Below are positions 32,656 through 40,874 of a stretch of 64,000 nucleotides of DNA, one piece after another. The notes beneath the pieces are model-generated. The model did not search any database. It saw only the letters and a program-made list of their open reading frames with translations, and was not told the origin of the DNA. This stretch comes from UBA1952 sp965246855 (GTDB lineage Bacteria; Bacteroidota; Bacteroidia; Chitinophagales; Chitinophagaceae): assembly GCA_965246855.1 (NCBI GenBank), contig CBDFFP010000005.1:1-64000 (forward strand). Direction: 5' to 3'. The translations under genes were made by a program, and so were the position numbers. Numbering within the stretch: the stretch's first letter is position 1; each line of letters starts with the position of its first letter.

Positions 32656-33195
32656 CTAAGAAGCAGGGTTGTCTGGTGAGGCCGGGTCGGCAGGATTTGC
32701 CGGATTTGCCGGATTTGCGGGATTTGCGGGTGTATCCCGGACGCCTCTGTAGGGGAAACGTTTTTGAAGTTCCTCATAAACTTTCTTCGCTACAGAATCT
32801 CCGTCTTCCGCCGCGTCCTGCGCCGAGCGGTAATAAGCACTGCCCACTTCCATCAAATCAGAGCCGGCGGCCATCATCGTGTCATCTATCATTTGCACCA
32901 CCGCAGCGGCAAGCGTGCGCAGCGGCATCAGGGAGTTAAAAAGCGCCAAATCAGCCGCAAACTGCGCGGGGTTTACGCGGCGCGGCATGTAATCAGGAAA
33001 GTCCGTCAGGAAGGTAGAAACCTTGTCTGTAAAAGCCACACTTTTATCGCCCATCTTAAAAAGGTTGCTGCGCTGGTCATCGGTTAGGCCCACGGCGTGG
33101 GGCGTAAACCGGGTGCGGAAATCGACCAGACTCTGCCGCATGGCGGTAAGCGTAGCAGCAGTAGGAAGGGGGTTGTTTGCCAGGTCTTGCATCAT
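32656..33195 (-). CDS. All-helical uncharacterised protein next to array 3
   Basis: 179 residues, no signal peptide. Helical throughout: TLTAMRQSLVDFRTRFTPHAVGL, KMGDKSVAFTDKVSTFLTDFPDYMP, NPAQFAADLALFNSLMPLRTLAAAVVQMIDDTMMAAGSDLMEV, VAKKVYEELQKRFPY, then a tail of PANPANPANPADPAS iterations. It resembles a Bacteroidota family with the MGDK-x-V-x-F motif that I know only as hypothetical. FLTDFPDYMP matches FLSQYPAYVP in the protein at 61228-61953, which also adjoins a 21-bp array. ATG 33195 and 33192 are equivalent starts. Function unknown. Confidence 0.85.
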   Translation of the reverse strand: MMQDLANNPLPTAATLTAMRQSLVDFRTRFTPHAVGLTDDQRSNLFKMGDKSVAFTDKVSTFLTDFPDYMPRRVNPAQFAADLALFNSLMPLRTLAAAVVQMIDDTMMAAGSDLMEVGSAYYRSAQDAAEDGDSVAKKVYEELQKRFPYRGVRDTPANPANPANPANPADPASPDNPAS

Positions 33196-33324
33196 TAAAA
33201 GAAGGTTTTTGGGAGAAATGGTGAAGAAGCGAAACTATAGAAAATTCTCGTGGAAAAAGAATTTTTTGCCCCACCGCAAGCCCATAATGTTTTCTCGCGG
33301 CTCCGCATAGCGGGCTCGCGGACG

Positions 33325-33352
33325 GGTGAAGGCTCCCCCGCTTTCGTCGCAT
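33325..33352. repeat. Dispersed hairpin repeat, family B, copy
   Basis: GGTGAAGGCTCCCCCGCTTT followed by CGTCGCAT, after a TCTCGCGGCTCCGCATAGCGGGCTCGCGG-like GC block (33293-33320). Located between two minus-strand genes. Confidence 0.7.
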
Positions 33353-33399
33353 AAAACAAGAATTGTCAATAGTGCAACAATTTGTGGCGCGGCGTGTCC

Positions 33400-33996
33400 C
33401 TACTCCTCCGTCCGGTTCACCAGGAATCTATACTCCGCCCGGAAGGTTTTATCCGCGCCAATCAGGGCCGTGTTCCATTCCTGAATCTGAATCACTTTCA
33501 AGGGCGCGTAATACAGTTTTTTCCGCGTGCTGCCCCAGAAGTTGCTCGTCTCCACTTCGGCCAGCAAGCTTTGGATGCGGTGGGTCTCGGCGTTGGCGCT
33601 AATCATCAGGCGACGCACGGGCAGATTCTCTTCTAAAGCTTCATACACATAGTTGTTGGAGAAAGTGATTTCCTCGTCAAACTGCGAGAAGCGGTATTTC
33701 CCCAAAAACTTCGGTTTGCCAATATCGGCGCTGAGGAACGCGGCATAGACAGGCGCCCAGTTTTCCGCCGGGATAGAGACGATGGAAGAGTCTTTCTGGC
33801 CGTTGATTTCTACCCGTTTCTCCAGCGTGTAAATCGTCTCGTGGAGCATCGAAACCTGATCGCCCACGAATTGCGCCATGGAGAAATACGTGCCTTTGCC
33901 CGCGTCGGTCGTGGCGGTTTTAGGCGGGGATTTTTTGCAGGAAAGGAGCGCCGTTGTCAGGAGCAATAGCGGCAGGCATCTGCGGAGGAAATCCAT
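33400..33996 (-). CDS. Lipoprotein of unknown function
   Basis: 198 residues with lipoprotein signal (MDFLRRCLPLLLLTTALLSCKK). The mature part contains YFSMAQFVGDQVSMLHETIYTLEKRVEINGQ, KPKFLGKYRFSQFDEEITFS and an RRLMISANAETHRIQSLLAE region. The pattern is like small conserved Bacteroidota lipoproteins, but no named domain is recognised. The gap downstream to the repeat at 33325-33352 contains no gene. Confidence 0.82.
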   Translation of the reverse strand: MDFLRRCLPLLLLTTALLSCKKSPPKTATTDAGKGTYFSMAQFVGDQVSMLHETIYTLEKRVEINGQKDSSIVSIPAENWAPVYAAFLSADIGKPKFLGKYRFSQFDEEITFSNNYVYEALEENLPVRRLMISANAETHRIQSLLAEVETSNFWGSTRKKLYYAPLKVIQIQEWNTALIGADKTFRAEYRFLVNRTEE

Positions 33997-34080
33997 CTTG
34001 TGCGGGGTTCTGTTGAAAGAAATGTTTCAGCCCCGTAGGGGCGTCAGTTTGGTAGTCCTTGGGTTTCAATAAAGGGGAGA

Positions 34081-34135
34081 GAGTCCCATAGGGACGCAGG
34101 TTTGGTCAGACCGAACCTGCGTCCCTACGGGACTC
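34081..34135. repeat. 55-base near-perfect palindrome (intergenic repeat)
   Basis: 27-base arms, starting GAGTCCCATAGGGACGCAGG and ending in the inverse complement with two mismatches, surround a single A. Fragments of the same sequence (GTAGGGGCG, GGTTTGGTAG, ACCAAACCTGCGCTCC) continue at 34028-34058 and 34162-34190, so it is an invertible dispersed element. It lies between the lipoprotein and rny, both minus, and ends with TTTTCT, so it may terminate transcription of rny. Confidence 0.85.
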
Positions 34136-34244
34136 TTTTCTACTAAAAACAGCTTTTTGCTACCAAACCTGCGCTCCTACGGAGCTTTAAAAAGTCTTTT
34201 CTTGTTTTCTATTCTGCGCTTTCTTCCAAAGAATACGCCTCCTC

Positions 34245-35936
34245 TTACCGCGCCACGCTCACCGCCCGCGTCTCCCGGATCACCGTCACCTTGATTTGCC
34301 CCGGGAACTGCATTTCCTTTTGAATTTTGTCGGCGATTTCAAAGGAAAGTTGCGCGCTCGCTTCGTCGCTTATCTTGTCGGCTTCCACCATCACGCGCAG
34401 CTCGCGGCCCGCCTGAATGGCGTAGGCCTTCTCTACGCCTTTGTAGCTCTGCGCCAGATTTTCCAGGTCTTTGATGCGCTGGATGTATTGCTGCATCATC
34501 TCGCGCCGCGCACCGGGCCGCGCACCCGAAATCGAGTCGCAGGCCTGAATAATCGGGGAGATGATGTACTGCATTTCCATCTCGTCGTGGTGCGCGCCAA
34601 TGGCGTTAATCACCGCCGGATGCTCGCCTGCTTTCTCGGCCAACTTCGCGCCCAAAAGCGCGTGGCTCAGTTCCGTTTCTTCGTCGGGAACCTTGCCGAT
34701 ATCGTGGAGCAAACCGGCGCGTTTGGCCAGCTTCACCACTTTCTGACTGAGGCCCAGTTCCGCCGCCATAATGCCGCAAAGCGTAGCCGTTTCTTTGGAG
34801 TGATGCAGCAGGTTCTGGCCGTAGGAAGAGCGGTAGCGCATCTTGCCCACGATGCGCACAAGGTCTTTGTGCAGGCCGTGAATGCCGAGTTCAATAATCG
34901 TCCGCTCGCCGATTTCCAGAATCTGCTCTTCCAGCATTTTCCGGGTTTTCTCCACCACTTCTTCAATGCGTGCGGGGTGAATCCGCCCGTCCTGCACCAG
35001 CTTCTGCAGGGCCAGCCGGGCCACTTCGCGGCGCAGCGGGTCAAAGCAGGAAAGCACAATCGCTTCCGGCGTATCGTCGATGATTAAGTCCACGCCTGTG
35101 GCCGCTTCCAGCGCGCGAATGTTGCGTCCTTCGCGGCCAATAATCTGGCCCTTCACCTCGTCGGATTCCAGGTTGAAAACCGTCACCGCATTCTCAATGG
35201 CCTGCTCACTTCCGGTGCGCTGAATGGTCTGGATGATAATCTTCTTTGCCTCTTTGTTGGCGTTGGCTTTCGCTTCTTCCATGATGTCCTTTACGTGGGA
35301 CATGGCCGCCGTGCGGGCTTCTTCCTTGATGGATTCCACCAGTTCGGTGCGGGCTTCTTCGGCGGTTTTTCCGGCCACTTTTTCCAGGCGTTCCAAGTAC
35401 ACCACTTTCTCCTGCGAAAGCTCGGCCTGCAAGGCGCGGGCTTCTTCTTGCAGTGTTGTGGCGGCACTCAATTCCGCAGCCAGTTTTTCGCGCTCGGCGT
35501 CGTTCCGGGAGATGATTTGCTGGAAGTCGGTTTTCTCTTTTTGCAGGTCGCCTTTTTCCTTCTGAACGTCCTGCCGCTCTTTTTGCAGCGCCTGGAATTT
35601 CTCGGTGTTGGTCTGCTGGTGTTGCTTCAGCTTGGCTTCGCTTTCCACAAGGCGGCGCTCGCGCTCCAGTGCCTGTGCGTCTTGTTTTTCTTTCTGCTCC
35701 ACCATTTGCTGGCGGGCTTCCAGGAGCTTTTTCTCTTTCAGGGTTTCAGCCTGCCGTTGGGCATCTTCCAAGAGGCGTTTGGCTCCAATTTCGGCTTCTT
35801 CACGGGTGCGTTTGGCCTGCGCTTCGGCTTCGGCTGTTTGCGCACCGGTGTTTTTGGAGGAAAGGGATTTTCCAATAAAGAACGCAATAACAACCGCTAC
35901 AAGACCAATAACTACAACTAATAAAATACTATCCAT
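34245..35936 (-). CDS. rny: Ribonuclease Y
   Basis: 563 residues. N-terminal membrane anchor (LLVVVIGLVAVVIAFFIG, residues 5-22), then a long Glu/Lys/Gln coiled coil to about residue 215, a KH domain with VKGQIIGREGRNIRALEAATG, an HD domain with LLHHSKETA, RAGLLHDIGK and HHDEME, and a C-terminal beta/helix domain. It is the membrane-bound endonuclease that starts mRNA decay. The length (about 520 in Firmicutes) is normal for Bacteroidota. A TATCTTTG -7 box lies about 100 bases upstream. Confidence 0.97.
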   Translation of the reverse strand: MDSILLVVVIGLVAVVIAFFIGKSLSSKNTGAQTAEAEAQAKRTREEAEIGAKRLLEDAQRQAETLKEKKLLEARQQMVEQKEKQDAQALERERRLVESEAKLKQHQQTNTEKFQALQKERQDVQKEKGDLQKEKTDFQQIISRNDAEREKLAAELSAATTLQEEARALQAELSQEKVVYLERLEKVAGKTAEEARTELVESIKEEARTAAMSHVKDIMEEAKANANKEAKKIIIQTIQRTGSEQAIENAVTVFNLESDEVKGQIIGREGRNIRALEAATGVDLIIDDTPEAIVLSCFDPLRREVARLALQKLVQDGRIHPARIEEVVEKTRKMLEEQILEIGERTIIELGIHGLHKDLVRIVGKMRYRSSYGQNLLHHSKETATLCGIMAAELGLSQKVVKLAKRAGLLHDIGKVPDEETELSHALLGAKLAEKAGEHPAVINAIGAHHDEMEMQYIISPIIQACDSISGARPGARREMMQQYIQRIKDLENLAQSYKGVEKAYAIQAGRELRVMVEADKISDEASAQLSFEIADKIQKEMQFPGQIKVTVIRETRAVSVAR

Positions 35937-36039
35937 ACTGCTGTATCTGCGACGACTGTTAGAATTTAAAAAAAAGGGAGAGAAATACGCCTTTAGGGAA
36001 AAGGGTTACAAAATTGTAAAATTTCCGGGCAAGGGTGTG

Positions 36040-36047
36040 CAAAGATA
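36040..36047 (-). promoter_or_regulatory. Putative -7 element TATCTTTG for rny
   Basis: On the minus strand TATCTTTG, 104 bases before the rny ATG, implying a leader of about 95 bases. No clear -33 box. The 397-base gap 35937-36333 otherwise holds the GTGTC/GCAGG hairpins near 36260 and the C40 promoter. Confidence 0.4.
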
Positions 36048-36258
36048 TGTGTTGGGGACGAGGTAATAAGGACAGGGGATGGGTGGTAAAAAATGCACGC
36101 AGACCATCCATTAGAATAAATGCACGCAAATATTTCATTATTGAACAGAATCCTCGTAGCAATACCCACAAGCCCCTGTAAATAGCACAACAGTGTTTTC
36201 CCTACGTCTGTTTCCTTGCCTATATACTCCTATCCTATAAAACACCCAACAAGGACAG

Positions 36259-36302
36259 CCTGTGTCTTTTCGCAGGTGCCATACTGTGTCTTTTCACAGG
36301 TG
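36259..36302. repeat. Two CTGTGTCTTTTCNCAGG mini-hairpins
   Basis: CCTGTGTCTTTTCGCAGG and CTGTGTCTTTTCACAGG stand 7 bases apart, each a small hairpin (CTGYG/CRCAG). Related CCTGCGTCTTTTCGCAG (39487) and CCTGTGTTTTTCCGCAGG (49024) show that this is a short dispersed motif. Confidence 0.6.
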
Positions 36303-36319
36303 ATTTTTGGGGGGATTCT

Positions 36320-36327
36320 TAATTTTG
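36320..36327 (+). promoter_or_regulatory. Putative -7 element TAATTTTG, leaderless start
   Basis: TAATTTTG ends 6 bases before ATG 36334, so transcription should begin at or next to the start codon. This supports the 36334 start over the upstream in-frame 36307 codon. Confidence 0.45.
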
Positions 36328-36333
36328 CGGCTT

Positions 36334-37170
36334 ATGGCTGGCTCTTTACTTTTCGTCTGTACAGTCTATGCAGCGCCCTTGCGCGCAACACCTTCGCACC
36401 GCGCCGAACAGGTAAGCCAACTGCTTTTTGGCGAAACTGCCCGCCTGTTGGAAGAAAACGGGCAGGACTGGTGTCGTATCCAATGCACCTGGGACGGCTA
36501 TGAAGGCTGGTGCAAGCGCTCCATGTTGCACGCCGCCAGCGGCCACGAAGCCCGGAACGGCGGTGCTTTTATCATCACCAACGCCCGCAGCTATCTCCTG
36601 ATGAACGAGGCGCAGGAGATGCTGCTTCCGCCGGGAGCGGTGCTGTGGGGAATGCGCAACGGACAAGTAAATATCGGCCCGGTGAGCGGCTGTTTTAAAG
36701 GCCGCAGGGAGAAAACCGGAAGCCTGCCTGCAAAGGGCGCGCACCCGGTGGACGCGGCCCTGCTCTATCGCGAAGCGCCTTATATATGGGGCGGACGGAC
36801 GCCCGCCGGTATTGACTGCTCTGGCCTGGTGCAGATGGCTTTTAAACTCTGTGGACAGGCCGTCCCACGTGATGCATATCAGCAGGCCGAAATGGGTGAA
36901 ACGGTGGATTTCCTGCAGCATTCCCGGCGCGGCGATGTGGCCTTCTTCGACAACGATGTGGGCCGCATTGTGCATGTAGGATTGTTGGTGGATTCCTCTC
37001 ATATCCTCCACGCCACAGAAACCTCCGGGCGCACGGTCATAGATCGCATTGACGGCGAAGGGATTATCAGTGTACAACTCCGAAAGCGGACACACAGGTT
37101 GCGGCTCATTAAGCGGTTTTTCGGTCAGGAACAGCCCGTTGAGGAAGTTCAGCAGGGAGCGTTGTTTTAA
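36334..37170 (+). CDS. NlpC/P60 (C40) peptidoglycan endopeptidase
   Basis: 278 residues from ATG 36334 with signal MAGSLLFVCTVYAAP. Residues 15-65 and 75-120 look like two bacterial SH3 modules (VSQLLFGETARLLEENGQDW CRI, YEGWCKRSML). The C40 domain follows, with catalytic C162 in GIDCSGLV, H214 in RIVHVGLLVD and H226 in SHILHATE. It cleaves peptide stems of peptidoglycan, as in the related YkfC/BT1313 enzymes that use N-terminal SH3 domains. Probably periplasmic. Confidence 0.94.
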   Translation: MAGSLLFVCTVYAAPLRATPSHRAEQVSQLLFGETARLLEENGQDWCRIQCTWDGYEGWCKRSMLHAASGHEARNGGAFIITNARSYLLMNEAQEMLLPPGAVLWGMRNGQVNIGPVSGCFKGRREKTGSLPAKGAHPVDAALLYREAPYIWGGRTPAGIDCSGLVQMAFKLCGQAVPRDAYQQAEMGETVDFLQHSRRGDVAFFDNDVGRIVHVGLLVDSSHILHATETSGRTVIDRIDGEGIISVQLRKRTHRLRLIKRFFGQEQPVEEVQQGALF

Positions 37171-37312
37171 AAGTCAGGATTTTCACCGCAGCTACACGCT
37201 TCAAAGCGTATAAATACGGCTCATAGAGTATTTAGATACAGCGTTCCGTCAGAACGCTGTATCTGCCTAACGGCAATTTTTCATTCGTCACCCCCTAAAA
37301 GCTCTTTTCCAT

Positions 37313-38365
37313 ATGCTTATCATGTCTGTTATCACGCTCAAAGTATTTCTCGAACAAGTTGGTAAAGACCTGATAGGCAAGGATTCCTTCAGGGGCGTTA
37401 CCTTAACGTATTCGTGGCTCGCCAACCAGTTTGGTCACTTTGGTCTTGGGTTTATCCCCACCGTCATGGTGTATGGCCTCCTGCCCAACTGGAGCCAGAA
37501 GCCGCCGTTTGCGCGCATCAAGCCCGCCGTGTTTGTGAGTTTGTTCTGGCTCCTCTTCGAGACCTACAATTTCCTTGGCCCGATGCTGCTGGAACATTCC
37601 AAGCCGTACGTGTTTCCGCCGCGCTGGGGCAATGTGGCTTTCGACACCATTACCGACGTAGCGTTCTTTGCGCTTGGTGCGTTTACTGCCGCCGTGGCTT
37701 GGAGCCGCACCCGCAGTGCGCGCCTTGTGGTGTGCTTTCTTTTGCTGGCGCTCGCCTACCCCGCCTACTGGTGGTACACCTGCAAGATGTACCTGCAATA
37801 CGCCGAGTATCCCACGCAAATCCGCTTGGGGGAATGGAACCTGAAAATCGGCGAAACGGACGCACAACAGGTATCCAACTACCTCAACGTCACCGACGGC
37901 GGCCACCACATGCTCTTGTTCGGAGGCCGGGGCAGCGGAAAAACGTCCCTCGCTATTGCGATGGCCACGGAATGTTCTTTCCAGCGGAAGACCTGTTTCT
38001 ACACCTCGGCGATGAAGCTCCTAAGTCTTTTCTATGACCGCCGACCTTTCCCCGGCCCGTGGAACTGGCGCAGCGCCGAGCTTCTGGTGATCGACGACCT
38101 GAACCCCGGCGAGCCGCTCCACAATGAACTGATTACGGCCAAAACTTTTCAGGACGTAGCCGTTTCCAGCGGACATGATAATCTCTCTTTGCTGGCCAAC
38201 AAGAACATCATTTGGGTGGCAGGAAGCGCAGGCAAAGACGCTGCTTTCAGCAAGAAATGGGTAGACATGCTCTTGGAAATGGGCGTGGCGCAGAACAAGA
38301 TTTCGGTGGTGAACTTGGGAGAAGAAGAAGACCGAGAACGCAAGGTGATTCAGACGCGGGAGTAA
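37313..38365 (+). CDS. Membrane protein fused to an IstB/DnaC-like AAA ATPase domain
   Basis: 350 residues. Four predicted membrane helices lie at about 41-58, 71-90, 111-130 and 138-155 (FGHFGLGFIPTVMVYGLL, FVSLFWLLFETYNFLG, FFALGAFTAAVAW, VVCFLLLALAYPAYW). The cytosolic C-terminal domain has Walker A GGRGSGKTS (204-212) and Walker B LLVIDDL (257-263), with spacing like IstB/DnaC ATPases. I do not recognise this combination. The start could be ATG 37313 or 37322. It is followed by a small GCGCGCC-GGAA-GGCGTGC terminator (38459). Function not assigned; a membrane-tethered loader or signalling ATPase is possible. Confidence 0.72.
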   Translation: MLIMSVITLKVFLEQVGKDLIGKDSFRGVTLTYSWLANQFGHFGLGFIPTVMVYGLLPNWSQKPPFARIKPAVFVSLFWLLFETYNFLGPMLLEHSKPYVFPPRWGNVAFDTITDVAFFALGAFTAAVAWSRTRSARLVVCFLLLALAYPAYWWYTCKMYLQYAEYPTQIRLGEWNLKIGETDAQQVSNYLNVTDGGHHMLLFGGRGSGKTSLAIAMATECSFQRKTCFYTSAMKLLSLFYDRRPFPGPWNWRSAELLVIDDLNPGEPLHNELITAKTFQDVAVSSGHDNLSLLANKNIIWVAGSAGKDAAFSKKWVDMLLEMGVAQNKISVVNLGEEEDRERKVIQTRE

Positions 38366-38458
38366 GAAGTAGAAGGCTGTTGGTAGGAAGCTGTAAGCCC
38401 CGACATTTATCGTCGGTGGCAGAAGACTACCGGTTTGCGCAGCAGAGGATGTGAAGGG

Positions 38459-38484
38459 AGCGCGCCGGAAGGCGTGCTCTTTTC
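38459..38484 (+). terminator. Probable terminator after the membrane ATPase
   Basis: GAGCGCGCC-GGAA-GGCGTGCTC followed by TTTTC, about 94 bases past the stop. It belongs to the same hairpin type as the parE terminator. Confidence 0.6.
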
Positions 38485-38533
38485 TGCGCGCAAATTGCTT
38501 TAGGAGAAGAGTTAACTTCCTTTTCTGTGGCAC

Positions 38534-38607
38534 GTCCCTCCGGGACGCTTTGTGGGTAGAAACCGCGCCTCCAAAACCAACCGCGTCCCGGAGGGACGCT
38601 TTGTGGG
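38534..38607. repeat. Pair of GTCCC-CC-GGGAC...CTTTGTGGG repeats
   Basis: GTCCCTCCGGGACGCTTTGTGGG-type sequence occurs at 38534 and again as GTCCCGGAGGGACGCTTTGT GGG at 38585. The first part is palindromic. Similar GTAGGGAC motifs appear near 34021 and 59799, so this is a dispersed element. The rest of the 38366-38702 gap holds the LuxR terminator. Confidence 0.6.
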
Positions 38608-38623
38608 CCTTTTAATAAAAAAA

Positions 38624-38649
38624 AGCAGCCCCGGAAATCCGGGACTGCT
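38624..38649 (-). terminator. Terminator of the LuxR-type gene
   Basis: On the minus strand AGCAGTCCCGGA-TTT-CCGGGGCTGCT, then eight T (38616-38623). It is 53 bases after the LuxR stop. Confidence 0.82.
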
Positions 38650-38702
38650 CACAATTTCCAAGATCGCTCAAAACCTTTTTGGGCGACCACACAGGGACGC
38701 CC

Positions 38703-39464
38703 CTACAGCAAATCGTTCGTCAGCGCGTAGCTGATGAGGTGCGGCAGGCTTTTCACGCCGAAGCGTTTGTAGAGCGGCAGGATGCGCTTTTCTACTGCCG
38801 ATTGCGAGATACCTAATTTATCAGCCACTTCTTTAAAGGCCGAGCCGGCAGCCACCAGATTTAGGGCTTCGCGCTCTTTGGCCGACAGGGCAGGATACGC
38901 AAAAAGCTCTTTGCTCAGTTCTTCTTCAAATACGTTTTTCTCTGGCCCATAAGCGGCATAGCGCATCACCTTGCCGAAGCGCAAGTGGTGCGCCACCTGA
39001 AAACGGCCAATGATGGACAACACCCTTTCGCCCACACTTTCGAAAACCCCGACGCGCATAATGCCGGGAACTTCATGGCCGTCTTTGTGGAATTTTTTCA
39101 GCTCAATGGTGAAGCTGTAATCCTCAATTCCGGGGTGGCCCTTCATGATGAAGCGCAGCGCCTTGTCGTTGAGATCGTTCACGAACGGCGCAAACTGTGG
39201 CGTGGTGAGCGACAGGAAAAGCAGCATAGACATCTCTTCATCGCGATAGCCCAGCACAGGCTCCCAGCCGCCGGCATAAACCAGTTTTTGCTCCGCAAAG
39301 GAGTAGATATAGACCGCTTCATCTGGAAATCTGGGGATGGTTTTGCGTAAAAGCTGTGCCCGCTCGCTGGTGAGGTCGGCAGGAGTAGCCGTCACAAAGG
39401 ATTTCGCGGAGGAAAAAGCACTGCTTTGGCCGAGTTTTCCGGGTTTATTATTTTCGGTTTCCAT
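38703..39464 (-). CDS. LuxR family transcriptional regulator with a PAS-like N-terminal domain
   Basis: 253 residues. The middle (FPDEAVYIYSFAEQKLVYAGGWEPVLGYRDEEMSMLLFLS, then a YSFTIELKKFHKDGHEVPGIMRVGV segment) is PAS-like. The C-terminal HTH is typical LuxR/GerE: LSAKEREALNLVAAGSAFKE VADKLGISQSAVEKRILPLY. No phosphoacceptor receiver domain is seen, so it may sense a ligand directly or act with another kinase. Target genes are unknown. The DNA upstream holds no promoter match that I can defend. Confidence 0.9.
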   Translation of the reverse strand: METENNKPGKLGQSSAFSSAKSFVTATPADLTSERAQLLRKTIPRFPDEAVYIYSFAEQKLVYAGGWEPVLGYRDEEMSMLLFLSLTTPQFAPFVNDLNDKALRFIMKGHPGIEDYSFTIELKKFHKDGHEVPGIMRVGVFESVGERVLSIIGRFQVAHHLRFGKVMRYAAYGPEKNVFEEELSKELFAYPALSAKEREALNLVAAGSAFKEVADKLGISQSAVEKRILPLYKRFGVKSLPHLISYALTNDLL

Positions 39465-39714
39465 GTAAGTAGTGGGTTTCTGCTACCAACCTGCGTCTTT
39501 TCGCAGTTGCGGCGTAGCAAAAGTCGAAATTAACTTCGTGCCGAAGTTAAAGCCCAAAGGAGATTCCCAAAAGCAACTAAAAGCCAACCTGCGAAAAACC
39601 GGACTTCTGACAAAGTCCAGACAAAATCGCGTTTGGTGGCAAGGGGGAATTATTTCCAATTGGGTTTAGGCGTTTTCAAGTATATATCGTTTGTCTCTCA
39701 AAACAATTTCGGCC

Positions 39715-40206
39715 ATGAACAGCAGCAGCCAGCCTATGCACACAAGGATGTATCAGCAATTTGACCTGACAACGCAGTCCGGACGAAGTGCTTCTTTGCT
39801 TGCTGCAATTCAGGAGCTGGATAATATGCGCGCGTTGCAAAAGCAGCCTTTTGTGTATCCTGTGGAAGAAGAAGAGAAACAGGTTGTGAGTGCTGTGCCA
39901 ACAAATTTTGCGGTTCAGGTGGGCGTTCAGGCGCCTGCGAATGTATTGCTGAGTAGGATCCGGGCGGCTATTACGTCATTGGATGATAGTTTTGCGGTGA
40001 TGTGCTTTCCCAGACAGAACGCTCCCTTTTCGTGGGCAATTGCTTTGCCGCGCGGAAATTACAAACTGGAAGTCACAGGAACGAATGTGGATGGCAGCCT
40101 CACCACAGCGGATATAAAAGGTGCCTTTTCTCAGCTACCGGAACAAACCCACAGCGCCAGCGATGATAGTGATTACACCATCAGCTTAGTGTTCACGATT
40201 GAATAA
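39715..40206 (+). CDS. Hypothetical protein, soluble
   Basis: 163 residues from ATG 39715 (MNSSSQPMHTRMYQQFDLTT); the upstream in-frame ATG at 39691 is also possible. An acidic/Glu linker (VEEEEKQVVS) separates a helical N-terminus from a beta-rich C-terminal domain (NFAVQVGVQAPANVLLSRIR, GNYKLEVTGTNVDGSLTTAD, YTISLVFTIE) that could be a small beta-sandwich. No signal peptide. I do not recognise a family. It is separated from the convergent DUF1573 gene by about 115 bases with no obvious hairpin. Confidence 0.65.
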   Translation: MNSSSQPMHTRMYQQFDLTTQSGRSASLLAAIQELDNMRALQKQPFVYPVEEEEKQVVSAVPTNFAVQVGVQAPANVLLSRIRAAITSLDDSFAVMCFPRQNAPFSWAIALPRGNYKLEVTGTNVDGSLTTADIKGAFSQLPEQTHSASDDSDYTISLVFTIE

Positions 40207-40322
40207 CGGTTCGTAGAGAAAGCACAAATAAGTATCGGAGAAAAAATCTTAGAAAGAAACTTGCACAAAGTACAAGGCGCAAATAACAAGCGCCAAGACC
40301 AAAAGACCAACCTTCCTAACGC

Positions 40323-40874
40323 CTACTTGTGTTCGCTGTACGTGGAATCCAGATAATAGCGGTTCTGGTTTTCGTCTTCCTTAAGCAGCCCTTTGGAGTC
40401 GCTGTTTTCCTTTAGATCTTTCGTGTAAAGCTCTTCATAGTCGTGCAGGTAAGACGCATCCGGCACGACGTGTACGTCAAAGGAAATCTCGATTTTCCCT
40501 TTCGGCTTCACGTTACTGTACACCTCCACATAGTGGCGCACAAAGCCAATGTTTTTGTTGGTGTTGTACTTCAGGTTGATAGAGCCGGTTTTTCCGGGCC
40601 GGATGGTGCGGTAAGACGCTTTATCGGCAACAAGGCAGCCGCACGACGTCTGGATCTCATCTACAATCAGCGGCTCGGTGCCGGTGTTCTTGAATTTATA
40701 GAAAATCTCCAGCGGCTCGCCCTGAATGATGGGATAATAGTGCCTGTCCGGGTTATCTACAGAAACCTTGGTCCGGCGGTCGTTTTGTTGTACAACCTTA
40801 TTGGTTTTTTCGCGGCGGCAGCCTGCCAGAGAAAGCAAAAGCAGTGCGGTAAAAAGAAGAGAAGCGCGTTGCAT
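40323..40874 (-). CDS. DUF1573 lipoprotein
   Basis: 183 residues with lipoprotein signal (LLFTALLLLSLAGCRREK). The DUF1573 (ASH-like Ig) core is IFYKFKNTGTEPLIVDEIQTSCGCLVADKASYRTIRPGKTGSINLKYNTN, with the typical TSCGC pair. It is the last gene of the five-gene operon and begins directly at the base after the DUF4838 stop, so it should be translated by coupling. The family is widespread in Bacteroidota envelopes; the role is unknown. Confidence 0.92.
   Translation of the reverse strand: MQRASLLFTALLLLSLAGCRREKTNKVVQQNDRRTKVSVDNPDRHYYPIIQGEPLEIFYKFKNTGTEPLIVDEIQTSCGCLVADKASYRTIRPGKTGSINLKYNTNKNIGFVRHYVEVYSNVKPKGKIEISFDVHVVPDASYLHDYEELYTKDLKENSDSKGLLKEDENQNRYYLDSTYSEHK

Noticed and set aside
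32690..32735. 9-bp tandem repeat
   Set aside because: It is in-frame coding sequence for the PANPANPAN tail of the helical protein, not a separate element.
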